A stretch of 20,376 nucleotides of DNA from Sphingomonas sp. (GCA_025935515.1 JAICVC010000017.1:1-20376), one strand, 5' to 3'. Shown: positions 7,745 to 14,606, counted from the first letter of the stretch. The notes: generated from the sequence alone by a model not told the origin. Translations and numbers: made by a program.

Positions 7745-7773
7745 TTCATTCGGCGGCGCGATTCGGCTAAGCT
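7745..7773 (+). promoter_or_regulatory. Weak candidate promoter before the 7799 gene
   Basis: TTCATT (7745-7750) and TAAGCT (7768-7773) are 17 bases apart in the 117-bp gap before the membrane protein gene. A good ribosome binding site (GGGGGA) follows at about 7788-7793. The hexamers match the consensus only partly. Confidence 0.22.
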
Positions 7774-7798
7774 CGATTCGCGGCATCGGGGGACTCGA

Positions 7799-8593
7799 AT
7801 GGCGACGCTAGCTCAACAACCGGTGGCGCCCCTCGCGGGCGACGAACGTTTTTTCCTGCGCGCGGCGATTGTGATGACAATTACGATCATCGCCGGCTTT
7901 TCGTTTCAATATCTGATGGGCCGGTCGACCTTCGCGTCGCCGCCGCGCGTCCATCTCCACGCCTTTTTCTTCATGGGCTGGGTCGCGATCTACCTCTTGC
8001 AGAACATTTTCGTCGCGACCGGACGGATGCATCTGCACCGCAGGCTCGGCTGGATCGCGGCGTTCTGGATCATCCCGATGGTCGTGATGGGGTGCCTGGT
8101 GACGGCGGTCATGGCGCGCAACGGCACCGTGCCCTTCTTTTTCCGGCCGCTGCAGTTCCTGATCTTCGATCCGGTGACGGTGTTCGCATTCGCGGGGTTA
8201 ACGGTCGCCGCAGTCCGGTTGCGCCGTCGGACCGAGTGGCACCGCCGCCTGCATTTCTGCGGCATGTCGCTGTTGCTCGGGCCCGCATTCGGCCGGCTGC
8301 TGCCGCTTCCGCTGCTGCAGCCTTGGGCGTGGGAGGCGGCCTTCGCCGCGACGATCCTGGTCCCGCTCGCCGGCGTGGTTGCCGATATCAGGCGTAGCGG
8401 CCGGATTCACCCGGCATGGCATTGGGGGATTGCGACGATGATCGGGGCTTTGGTGGTGACGGAAGCGATCACCTACAGCCCGCTCGGCACGTCGATCTAC
8501 GAAGCGGTCACCAAGGGATCGCCGGGGGCGTCGATTGCGCCGTTGGAATTCGCACCGCCGCCAGCGGGTCCTCTGGTTACCGGCCGGAGCTGA
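7799..8593 (+). CDS. Histidine-rich multi-pass membrane protein of unknown function
   Basis: This 264-aa protein has about seven hydrophobic segments. Conserved-looking histidines sit at helix ends in pairs: H52/H54 (RVHLHAFFFMGW), H78/H80 followed by RRLGW, H148/H152 (EWHRRLHF), and H204/H208 (HPAWHWG). Paired histidines of this kind often bind haem or metal in membrane proteins such as cytochrome b561-like or DUF2306-like families. No characterised family is recognised with certainty, and the binding role is inference. The segment 'V-H-x-H...GW...QN/Q...L-H-R-R-L-G-W' recurs in uncharacterised proteobacterial membrane proteins. The ATG at 7799 follows GGGGGA with good spacing. The gene ends six bases before the stop of a convergent gene, with no room for a terminator between them. 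Confidence 0.82.
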   Translation: MATLAQQPVAPLAGDERFFLRAAIVMTITIIAGFSFQYLMGRSTFASPPRVHLHAFFFMGWVAIYLLQNIFVATGRMHLHRRLGWIAAFWIIPMVVMGCLVTAVMARNGTVPFFFRPLQFLIFDPVTVFAFAGLTVAAVRLRRRTEWHRRLHFCGMSLLLGPAFGRLLPLPLLQPWAWEAAFAATILVPLAGVVADIRRSGRIHPAWHWGIATMIGALVVTEAITYSPLGTSIYEAVTKGSPGASIAPLEFAPPPAGPLVTGRS

Positions 8594-8599
8594 CTGCGG

Positions 8600-9394
8600 C
8601 TAAAAGCGAACCGAAATGCCGGTGTAGAGCTCGATGTCCGGGGTTTGCCGGTTCAGGCCCAAATTCGCGCCCGCGTCCACCTGGACGTCGTTGCTCACCA
8701 AAAAGGCGACCGAGCCGTCGGCGCTGGCTTGCCGGACCGTCCCGGCCGGGTCCCAGTCCCACGCGGCCCAGAGCTCGGCTGCAAGGCTGAGCCTTTCGCT
8801 GGCCTGCCAGCCGAGGCTCGCCACCTGCGCCATCGCCGCGTGGTGACCATGCCCATCGGAGTCTGCAACCCAATCCAGCTCGGGCGTCAAGGCGATGCTG
8901 AACGGCGTCTTCGGAATCGAATAGCCGATCGGAAGCAGCAGCGCGCCTTCCCACTTGCCGTTGCCTAGCGGCCGCTTGGCTGTCGGCACCTTCACGAGCG
9001 GGACCAGCGAGACCTCGACCGCGGCGTTGTCGGACGTGAGGCGATTCTTGGAGAAGACCGTCAGATCGCCGACGCCCGAGACTTGTGACCGACTCCCGCC
9101 GGCGCGGCTCACGGCGCGCACATAGGGCGCGATGTCGAAGGCGATCTCGTTGCGGTCCGTCAGCCCGTACCGCATTTCGGTTTCGCCGATCGCGACCTCC
9201 GTCTCGCGCTCGCCCGGGTTGTTCTGGAGCGACCAGCCCGCAAGCCCGATGTCGATCTCGACATGACCGCGGGGAACAGTGCACGTCGCCCATGCCTTGC
9301 CCGGCCGGTCGGCACAGATCGGCTGCGGGTCCGCGTTAGCCGGGCCATGTGCGACCAGCAGGATCGCGCCGATGATCAGATAGAGATTCCGCAT
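8600..9394 (-). CDS. Outer-membrane beta-barrel 'transporter' (MetA-pathway phenol degradation-like family)
   Basis: This 264-aa protein has a Sec signal peptide (about residues 1-21, cleavage near ANA-D) and then alternating beta strands ending in the terminal phenylalanine sequence GISVRF, typical of outer-membrane barrels. Segments such as 'GHVEIDIGLAGW', 'EMRYGLTDRNEIAFDI' and 'GVGDLTVFSKNRL' match the family annotated as transporter / putative MetA-pathway of phenol degradation (PF13557). Substrates are mostly unproved in that family, so no aromatic-compound role should be assumed. There is a cysteine pair near the mature N-terminus (in PICADR and ATCTVP). It lies 91 bases downstream of the PilZ gene on the same strand and may share its transcript. 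Confidence 0.8.
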   Translation of the reverse strand: MRNLYLIIGAILLVAHGPANADPQPICADRPGKAWATCTVPRGHVEIDIGLAGWSLQNNPGERETEVAIGETEMRYGLTDRNEIAFDIAPYVRAVSRAGGSRSQVSGVGDLTVFSKNRLTSDNAAVEVSLVPLVKVPTAKRPLGNGKWEGALLLPIGYSIPKTPFSIALTPELDWVADSDGHGHHAAMAQVASLGWQASERLSLAAELWAAWDWDPAGTVRQASADGSVAFLVSNDVQVDAGANLGLNRQTPDIELYTGISVRF

Positions 9395-9485
9395 CTCGCG
9401 CGGTCATTGCGCGGCGGAGACCGGGCGTCGAGTCGCCCTATCTCCTCGCGCGGAATCTCCACACGCTTTCTTTATGTCTCAGCCG

Positions 9486-9941
9486 TCAAGTCTCGGCGTC
9501 GCGCCCGCGCAGCCGGCTCAACAGCAGGTCGAACACGGCCGGGTGGATCGGCGCCAGGAACTCGACCCCCGTGGTGCAGCCCTCGGTCCAGCAGACGCGC
9601 GATCCCAACGGCTCGAGGTGCGGAAAGCGCGCGATCACCGAATCGCCGGCTTCCGCCGCCTCGATCAGCTCGACGTTGCAGCCGCCGGGGGAAAGATCGC
9701 TGAGCGCGACCTGGAGGTTGAAGCCGCCGATCCGGCGCATGGTGAGCTCGGATTTCACCCGGGACCGGCTGAACCGCCGGCGGTCTTCGCCATCGCGGTC
9801 GGAAGGCTGGGGTTCCGGCACCGAGGCGTTGGGAGCTCCGTCCAGATAGGCCTGCACTGAAGCTGGCAACGGCTGTTCGCTGGCCGCCTGGGCGCGCCGG
9901 CGAATGCTCGCCAGCCGGGATTTCAACGATCGATTGGTCAT
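9486..9941 (-). CDS. PilZ domain protein
   Basis: This 151-aa cytoplasmic protein has a C-terminal PilZ domain, the common c-di-GMP receptor. The motifs are visible: an Arg cluster for the RxxxR motif (DRRRFSRSRV, residues 53-62) and the DxSxxG motif as D82-L-S84-P-G-G87. Both needed parts are therefore present and c-di-GMP binding is plausible. The first 50 residues are a basic helix and a Pro/Ser-rich linker. The frame also allows a TTG at 9947, but ATG 9941 overlaps the TGA of the upstream secreted-protein gene (ATGA), which argues for coupling and fixes this start. It may regulate envelope or motility output; no target is visible apart from neighbouring envelope genes. Confidence 0.9.
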   Translation of the reverse strand: MTNRSLKSRLASIRRRAQAASEQPLPASVQAYLDGAPNASVPEPQPSDRDGEDRRRFSRSRVKSELTMRRIGGFNLQVALSDLSPGGCNVELIEAAEAGDSVIARFPHLEPLGSRVCWTEGCTTGVEFLAPIHPAVFDLLLSRLRGRDAET

Positions 9942-10264
9942 CTGCAATGCTCCACGGCTTTGGCCTCGGGACCGTTCGGCGCCGCCCCCCGGACCAGGAT
10001 TTCGCGTCTTGTCCCGGCGTCGCTGACAGTGATGAAATACGGGGCGTTGGCGCCCGTCGCGCCGAGGTTCGACAGCGTGCCGCCCTGGTCATTGGGCACG
10101 AACCTGGCGGGCGCTCCGCGGCGGTCCTCGCTGCTGGCGAAGCAATTGACGAACGCCACGGTCGATTTGGCGGTCAGCATGGGCCCGGTTTCGCGCGCGC
10201 GCGGACCTGGGGCAGCCGAGATCGCCCCGACGCTGACCAATGTGATTAGACCGATGCCCCTCAT
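9938..10264 (-). CDS. Small predicted secreted protein of unknown function
   Basis: This 108-aa protein begins with a signal-peptide-like segment (MRGIGLITLVSVGAISAAPG, residues 1-20). The mature part is polar, with two cysteines (C41 and C107) that could pair in the periplasm, and contains the stretch GANAPYFITVSDAGTRREILVRG. I do not recognise a family. The gene's stop codon overlaps the ATG of the PilZ gene, so the two are translated together. The start ATG at 10264 heads a 173-bp divergent intergenic region shared with the PEP-CTERM gene. Composition does not differ from neighbouring genes. Confidence 0.68.
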   Translation of the reverse strand: MRGIGLITLVSVGAISAAPGPRARETGPMLTAKSTVAFVNCFASSEDRRGAPARFVPNDQGGTLSNLGATGANAPYFITVSDAGTRREILVRGAAPNGPEAKAVEHCR

Positions 10265-10437
10265 TGCTGGTCCCTATGGTTCGAACAGCGGAACCGCCGA
10301 GCGGGCGGATTTCCACGTGGTGAACTGTGCGTTGACCATCAAACCGCGCGCAACCGTGCTGGACCGGCTGCCCCAAAATGAGGCGGTGGCGTCTGCCCCG
10401 TTGCTGGTAACCATCTTTGTGGGGCCAATGCTGAGCG
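10265..10437. promoter_or_regulatory. Divergent intergenic region, 173 bp
   Basis: This gap separates the divergent secreted-protein/PilZ pair from the PEP-CTERM gene and must hold promoters for both. I see a TTGACC at about 10332-10337 on the plus strand but no matching second hexamer, and no clear operator. Nothing more can be supported. Confidence 0.4.
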
Positions 10438-11106
10438 ATGGAACGCGTGAGCCTTGCATCGAATATCGCTGCGGCGATCCGGCGTTCGCAGGACGCCCGC
10501 GCGAGCTTGCGCGCTCGCCGCCGGCGGATGGCCGCGGCGGCAGTCGTCCTGTGCGCCGCGGCCGCGGCGCCGGTGTCCCTGAGCCTAGCGGATTTCGGTT
10601 CGGGCGGCATGGTCGAGGCCGCCGTCGCCAAGGCTCAGAGCCTGGTCGATCTGCTCGAGCAGCGCTCGCCCGGCCAGCGCACCGAGGCCCAGCTCACCAA
10701 GACCAAGCGCAAGCAGGCGGCGCTCGCCAAAACGCGTCCGCCCGTCCGCAAGCCGGTTGCGCCCCCGATTGCGCCGCCCTTGACCCCGATGGAGGTCGAG
10801 CTGGCGAGCATCGTGTTGCCCCCGCCCGAGCTGATTCCAGCGCCGGTCGGGCAGGTTGCGATCGTCCCGCCGCCGACGCTCGGCGCGATCGTTTCCCCGC
10901 CGGGAGGCGGCGGGTCGATCGTCACGCCGCCAGGCGGCGGAGGTCCGCCGTCGACCAATCCCACGCCGCAGCCCCACGAGCCGGTGATCGTGACGCCGCC
11001 GGTCCCTGAACCGGCCACCTGGGCGATGATGCTGCTGGGCTTCGGCCTGATCGGCTGGCGGATCCGCCGCCGCTCGGCGCCGCGCCGTCACGCGCAGACC
11101 GCCTGA
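10438..11106 (+). CDS. PEPxxWA-CTERM sorting domain protein, Pro/Gly-rich
   Basis: This 222-aa protein ends with a PEP-CTERM signal: VPEPATWAMM (PEP at 190-192), one hydrophobic helix, and an Arg-rich tail (RIRRR). In such systems an exosortase/archaeosortase-type membrane protease cuts at the PEP motif and the product is exported, often with extracellular polysaccharide; no exosortase gene is in this window. The N-terminus has about 30 basic residues (three RR clusters) before a hydrophobic segment (about 31-50), an unusually long signal-peptide n-region. ATG at M31 (10528) is an alternative start. The middle is Lys/Ala-rich (about 75-100), then Pro-rich with a repeated I-V-x-PP unit and two PPGGGG blocks (about 110-185). 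It has no enzymatic domain, and a structural or surface role is inferred. Confidence 0.85.
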   Translation: MERVSLASNIAAAIRRSQDARASLRARRRRMAAAAVVLCAAAAAPVSLSLADFGSGGMVEAAVAKAQSLVDLLEQRSPGQRTEAQLTKTKRKQAALAKTRPPVRKPVAPPIAPPLTPMEVELASIVLPPPELIPAPVGQVAIVPPPTLGAIVSPPGGGGSIVTPPGGGGPPSTNPTPQPHEPVIVTPPVPEPATWAMMLLGFGLIGWRIRRRSAPRRHAQTA

Positions 11107-11133
11107 TCTACCCTTCAATCCGTTGAGTTGAAT

Positions 11134-11784
11134 TCAGCCGACGATCAGGACTTCGTCGCCGAGCGCGGCCGCGCCGAACAGCTTGGCGGCGAAGGCTTCG
11201 GGGATGCCGATGCAACCGTGGGTCGCATAGCCCCAGCGGACGTTGCTGGCATGGATCGAGACGCCGTCGGCGGTCAGCCGCAGCGTGTAGGGCATCGGCG
11301 CGTCGTACGTCGCCGAGCGATGATCCTTGATCTTGGCGAGGATCGGGAATTTGCCCGTCGGCGTCGGCACGCTGTCGGCGCCGTAGAGGATCACCGCGGT
11401 CCCGATCTCGTGACCGCCGCGGAAGACCGACAGCGTCTGCGATTTGAGGTCGACCCTGACCCAGGTGGGGCCCGCCGGCACGCCCTTGTCGTCCCAGCGA
11501 TAGTCGCCGTAGTGCATCCGGCGCGGGATATTGAGGATCGACCTGACCGGCCGGTCGACCAGGCCCGCGGCATAAGCTTCGCGGAGCGCTGCCGGCGACA
11601 CGGCAATGCGGTCCGCCGAAGCGGCAACCGCTACGACCGGACGAGGCGCGGCTTTCGCGCCGTCGGGTTGACGAACCACCGACAACGCCGCGGCGGTGGT
11701 TCCGCCGAGCGCGAAGAAGGCGAGGCCGACGGCGAGCCTTTTCGCCCGCCAGGCCCGCCGTTTCGGTTTCGCGACGGCCCGCAT
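11134..11784 (-). CDS. L,D-transpeptidase (YkuD domain)
   Basis: This 216-aa protein has a basic N-terminus and a single hydrophobic segment (about residues 15-36), so it is membrane-anchored or secreted with its domain in the periplasm. The YkuD catalytic domain covers about 105-215. The active-site signature is complete: SIHASN with H178, and ATHGCIGIP with H189, G190 and nucleophile C191. L,D-transpeptidases make 3-3 peptidoglycan crosslinks or attach proteins to peptidoglycan; which of these applies here cannot be told. The start ATG lies three bases after the stop of the upstream PilZ gene on the same strand, so the two form an operon. It converges with the PEP-CTERM gene across a 27-bp gap. 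Confidence 0.93.
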   Translation of the reverse strand: MRAVAKPKRRAWRAKRLAVGLAFFALGGTTAAALSVVRQPDGAKAAPRPVVAVAASADRIAVSPAALREAYAAGLVDRPVRSILNIPRRMHYGDYRWDDKGVPAGPTWVRVDLKSQTLSVFRGGHEIGTAVILYGADSVPTPTGKFPILAKIKDHRSATYDAPMPYTLRLTADGVSIHASNVRWGYATHGCIGIPEAFAAKLFGAAALGDEVLIVG

Positions 11785-11787
11785 CGC

Positions 11788-12045
11788 CTAGTTCAGGAAG
11801 CAGGCCCCGGCGCGGCCTTCCGAAGCCCAGCGGATCTCGGCCTCGACCGCGCCGCGCTTGATGATCCGCAGCTCGACCAGCTCGCCGGCCTTGAACTGGT
11901 CGTCGGAATGGATGCGGCAGCCGGCGTAGGACAGGTCGGCGACCTGCACGTCCGAATCGCGGCCCTCGCCGAGCGCGAAGCCGCGCAGCGTCACCGGGCG
12001 CCGTTCGGCGCGCGTCACGAAAGTCTTGATCCGAGCCTGTGTCAT
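11788..12045 (-). CDS. Minimal PilZ domain protein
   Basis: This 85-aa protein is almost exactly one PilZ domain. Near the N-terminus is an Arg pair (RAERRPVTLRG, residues 12-22) that could serve as the RxxxR element. It is followed by D37-L-S39-Y-A-G42, the DxSxxG motif. The C-terminal 'VEAEIRWASEGRAGACFLN' is the standard ending strand with Trp. The frame stays open far upstream, but that extension is antisense to a peptidase gene. ATG 12045 has a strong ribosome binding site (GAGGGG six bases before) and begins just before the domain. It is the first gene of a two-gene unit with the L,D-transpeptidase, hinting that c-di-GMP sensing is tied to cell-wall crosslinking. That link is inference. 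Confidence 0.88.
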   Translation of the reverse strand: MTQARIKTFVTRAERRPVTLRGFALGEGRDSDVQVADLSYAGCRIHSDDQFKAGELVELRIIKRGAVEAEIRWASEGRAGACFLN

Positions 12046-12180
12046 TCCTTGCCCCTCGTCACATCGGAATTGGTTGACGACCCGCTTACCATCGCCGCGC
12101 GGCGTCGGCTTCCCGACAGACTCGGCCTGTCCCAAAAGCGCACGGTGGAAGCCGCGCACAATCCAGCCTAGGCGAAGCAA

Positions 12181-12627
12181 ATGACCATGCCCAAGCCGAT
12201 CGCATTCGCTCTGTTGCTGGCCGTTTTCACGCCTGCCTCCGCGCACGTCACCGTGTGGCCGAAGGACAGCGTCCAGGGCGCGCGCGAGAAGTACGAGATC
12301 CGCGTCCCCAACGAGAAGCAGGCCGACACGATCAGGGTCGAAGTGCGCTTTCCCGCAGGCCTGAAAGTGACTTCGTTCGAACAGAAGCCCGGCTGGAACA
12401 CCGAACCGCTCCGCGACGGTTCGGGCGCAATCGTCGGCGCGCGCTGGACCGGCAGGCTGCCGCCGATGCAATTCACCGGATTCGGCTTGCTCGCGGTCAA
12501 TCCTCCGCGCGCCGGCCAGATCGAGTGGACCTCGGTGCAGCTCTACGCCGACGGCACCAGGGTCGAATGGTCGGGCCCGGCCGGATCGAAGACCCCGGCG
12601 CCGCGGGTCACGCTCCGCCCGCGCTAG
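12181..12627 (+). CDS. YcnI-like copper-binding protein (DUF1775)
   Basis: This 148-aa exported protein has a signal peptide ending ASA, so the mature protein begins with H22 (HVTVWPKDS). A mature N-terminal histidine is the hallmark of the DUF1775/YcnI family. In Bacillus YcnI it binds copper through its amino group and side chain, together with a Glu and a Trp. Here the nearby 'KYEIRVPNEKQAD' (E45 a likely ligand) and the late Trp residues (W116, W130) fit that fold. Usual length is about 150-200 aa, so this is a compact version without a C-terminal membrane anchor. A second ATG lies two codons in (12187). It is not beside copper transport genes here. The stop TAG overlaps the stop of the convergent M28 peptidase gene. 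Confidence 0.88.
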   Translation: MTMPKPIAFALLLAVFTPASAHVTVWPKDSVQGAREKYEIRVPNEKQADTIRVEVRFPAGLKVTSFEQKPGWNTEPLRDGSGAIVGARWTGRLPPMQFTGFGLLAVNPPRAGQIEWTSVQLYADGTRVEWSGPAGSKTPAPRVTLRPR

Positions 12628-14309
12628 CGTCCGCGCTCGGTGCCGCTCGCGGGCGCGCTGCGCTGCCCGGCGCTCTGGGCGCGGACCTTGGCGAACTCCG
12701 ACGAGGCGTTCCACGCCGGCCACTCGCGGCTGTTCGCGAGGCGGTTGCCGATCGCGTAGAACAGCTCGGCCTCCTGCGCCGCGCCGCGCAGGTTCCAGCT
12801 CGGCGACCAGGCGTCGCAGGTCTGGTGGTAGCAGGTCGCGGTGAAGGCGCTTAGCCACTTCTCGCCCGCCGCGCGGCCGCCATCGGCCATGTCGTAGGCG
12901 CCGGCCAGCGCCATGTTCAGCAGCACCGGAACGCCGCGCTTGGCGAAGGAGAAATGGTCGGCGCGATAGAAGAGGCCGCGCTCGGGGTGGTTCTCGTCGG
13001 TCACGTACCGGCCCTGGGCCTTCGCGGCGTCCGCCAGCAGCGCCTCCATGTCGCCGCTCTGCCCGCGCCCAACCAGCACCGCGTCCCTGACCGGCCCGTT
13101 CCACTGCAGCGTGTCGAAGGTCAGGTTGGCGACCATCTTCTCCATGGGGAATAGCGGATGCTGGGCGTAATATTCGGAGCCGAGCAACCCGCGCTCCTCC
13201 GCCGTCCACGCCGCGAACACCAAAGTCCGCTGCGGCCGCGGCCCGGAGGCGAACAGCCGCGCATTCTCGATCATCGCGGCGAGCCCGACCGCATCGTCCG
13301 CGGCGCCCGGCCGCATCGTCCGTCCCTGCGCGTCGGCGGGCCCAATACCGTAGGCGTCCCAGTGGCCGCCGTAGCTCACCGTCTCCTCGGGATATTTGGA
13401 CCCGGTCAGCTTGCCCAGCACATTGTGGCTGGTGATCCGCGCCAGCGTCACCGGGATGTCGGCCGAGAAATTGGCTTTCAAGTCGATCGGCTTGAACGCC
13501 GCGGTCCGCGCCTGCCGTTTCACCGTCGCATAATCATGGCCGGCGCGCTTCAGCAGGTCGGCCGCAACCGCCTGCTGGACCCAGCCCTGCAGCAGCACCG
13601 GCTGCCGGGCCCCCGCCGGCAGCACGACATTGTAGGCCTCGCCCGCCGGACTCTTGACCACCGTCCACGGATAGCCCGCGCCCTCGGTCTCGTGGACCAC
13701 CAGCGCGGCGATCGCGCCGCGCCGCGCGGCCTCCTCATATTTGTAGACCCAGCGGCCGTAGAAGGTCATTGTCTTTCCGCCGAACTTGCCCGCTACTGCC
13801 TCCCCGGCCGCAGCCTCGAAGTCGGGGTCGTTGACCAGCATCACCGCGACCTTGCCGGTGAGGTCGGCGCCCTTGAAATCGTCCCAGCCGCGCTCGGGCG
13901 CGGTCACGCCATAGCCGACGAACACCATCGGCGCGTTGGCGATCGCCACGCGGTCGACCGCCCGCGTCGTGCCGAGATAGATGTCATCGGGGAAGTTGAG
14001 CGGCAGCGTCTGCCCGCCCTGCGCCACCGACACCTTGACCGGCGTCGTCAGCTGGGTGTGGATCAGCGGCACTTCCTGCGTCCACCCGCCATTCTCGCCC
14101 GCCGGCTCCAGCCCGGCCGCCTTGAACTGCTCGATCAGGTAAGGGATCGTCCGGTCTTCGCCGGGCGTGCCCGGAGCGCGGCCCTGGAACGCTTCCGAGG
14201 CGAGGGTGCGGGTGATCTCCGACATACGCTGCATGTCGACGTGAGCAACAAGAGGCGCGGCGCCGGCGCTGAGCAAAACGGCCAGTCCAGCGAAAATCGC
14301 TGCCTTCAT
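12624..14309 (-). CDS. Exported M28 family zinc metallopeptidase
   Basis: This 561-aa protein starts with a signal peptide (MKAAIFAGLAVLLSAGAAPLVAH, cut near residue 22), so it acts in the periplasm or outside. A PA-type insert (about 110-270) precedes and joins the peptidase domain. The two-zinc site can be traced: H316 with D318 (GGHWDAYG), bridging D338 (GAADDAVG), catalytic E371 with ligand E372 (TAEERGLLGSEYY), D399 (TFDTLQ), and H495 (YHQTCDAW). Such enzymes are aminopeptidases or dipeptidases; specificity is unknown. ATG 14309 follows a perfect GGAGG seven bases upstream, which is better than the longer open frame reaching 14636 across the nrdA control region. It diverges from nrdA. 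Confidence 0.93.
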   Translation of the reverse strand: MKAAIFAGLAVLLSAGAAPLVAHVDMQRMSEITRTLASEAFQGRAPGTPGEDRTIPYLIEQFKAAGLEPAGENGGWTQEVPLIHTQLTTPVKVSVAQGGQTLPLNFPDDIYLGTTRAVDRVAIANAPMVFVGYGVTAPERGWDDFKGADLTGKVAVMLVNDPDFEAAAGEAVAGKFGGKTMTFYGRWVYKYEEAARRGAIAALVVHETEGAGYPWTVVKSPAGEAYNVVLPAGARQPVLLQGWVQQAVAADLLKRAGHDYATVKRQARTAAFKPIDLKANFSADIPVTLARITSHNVLGKLTGSKYPEETVSYGGHWDAYGIGPADAQGRTMRPGAADDAVGLAAMIENARLFASGPRPQRTLVFAAWTAEERGLLGSEYYAQHPLFPMEKMVANLTFDTLQWNGPVRDAVLVGRGQSGDMEALLADAAKAQGRYVTDENHPERGLFYRADHFSFAKRGVPVLLNMALAGAYDMADGGRAAGEKWLSAFTATCYHQTCDAWSPSWNLRGAAQEAELFYAIGNRLANSREWPAWNASSEFAKVRAQSAGQRSAPASGTERGR

Positions 14310-14448
14310 CCGAGTCCTCCTTCGGGGCATTGCCGAAACGGATGGGCGCTGCATTGGTTCGCAAGGCTCGCGACTGTTGCTCAATCGCAAATCCACAGGA
14401 TTTTGTGTTGACGCATCATTTACCGGCTTGCGTCCAGCGCTGGTTGAG

Positions 14449-14464
14449 GCACTATAGCTAGTAG
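14449..14464. promoter_or_regulatory. NrdR box 1
   Basis: GCACTATAGCTAGTAG matches the 16-bp NrdR consensus (ACACTATATATAGTGT) at 11 positions, including the central ACTATA..TAGT core (10 of 12). NrdR is the zinc/ATP-cone repressor of ribonucleotide reductase genes. The site lies 143-158 bases before the nrdA ATG. Confidence 0.7.
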
Positions 14465-14479
14465 CGATCGAGGGGGAAC

Positions 14480-14495
14480 ACTCAATCACTAGTGT
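14480..14495. promoter_or_regulatory. NrdR box 2
   Basis: ACTCAATCACTAGTGT matches the NrdR consensus at 11 of 16 positions, with a perfect right half (AGTGT). It begins 31 bases after box 1, about three helical turns, which is the usual spacing of paired NrdR boxes and the main support for the call. Confidence 0.62.
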
Positions 14496-14502
14496 TTCGG
14501 CG

Positions 14503-14562
14503 CCGGAAAGCCTATATTCCGGTGACGGGAAAACTCGTCCCCGCTTTCCACAGGAGGCGGGG
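14503..14562 (+). other. Two hairpins in the nrdA leader
   Basis: CCGGAA (14503-14508) pairs with TTCCGG (14517-14522) around an 8-base loop, and CCCCGC (14539-14544) pairs with GCGGGG (14557-14562) around a 12-base loop. If transcription starts at the upstream candidate promoter, both lie in the 5' leader. No known riboswitch is recognised and a regulatory role is unproved. Confidence 0.3.
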
Positions 14563-14606
14563 GTGAAAAGTCCCTGAAGAGCGCGAAAACAGGCTAGGGT
14601 GCCGCC

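Larger units (their letters stand above)
14428..14518 (+). promoter_or_regulatory. nrdA promoter region (two candidate promoters)
   Basis: Candidate a: TTGCGT (14428-14433), 17 bases, then ACTATA (14451-14456), whose second hexamer lies inside NrdR box 1. Candidate b: a near-consensus TATATT (14513-14518) whose upstream hexamer would fall at about 14490-14495, inside NrdR box 2, with poor match to consensus. Either arrangement lets NrdR block RNA polymerase. Which one is used cannot be decided from the sequence. Confidence 0.4.

Noticed and set aside
9960..11009. 349-aa plus-strand frame over the divergent region and the PEP-CTERM gene
   Set aside because: Its second half is an Arg/Ala/Gly-rich shadow of the PEP-CTERM gene and its first half is antisense to the secreted-protein gene.
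11114..11132. TTCAA/TTGAA inverted repeat in the gap between the PEP-CTERM and L,D-transpeptidase genes
   Set aside because: The stem is five A/T-rich pairs with a nine-base loop, too weak to call a terminator.
11788..13209. 473-aa minus-strand frame ending in the PilZ domain
   Set aside because: Everything before residue 389 is antisense to the YcnI-like gene or out of frame with the M28 gene. A strong ribosome binding site at ATG 12045 marks the true start.
13158..14411. 417-aa open frame antisense to the M28 peptidase
   Set aside because: It is a GC-rich shadow, rich in Arg, His and Pro, with no recognisable domain. The opposite strand encodes a complete zinc peptidase.
14501..14560. Possible cobalamin riboswitch in the nrdA leader
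   Set aside because: ATTCCGGTGACGGGAAA and TCCCCGC recall fragments of the B12 riboswitch core, but their order is wrong and the GCCACTG box is absent.
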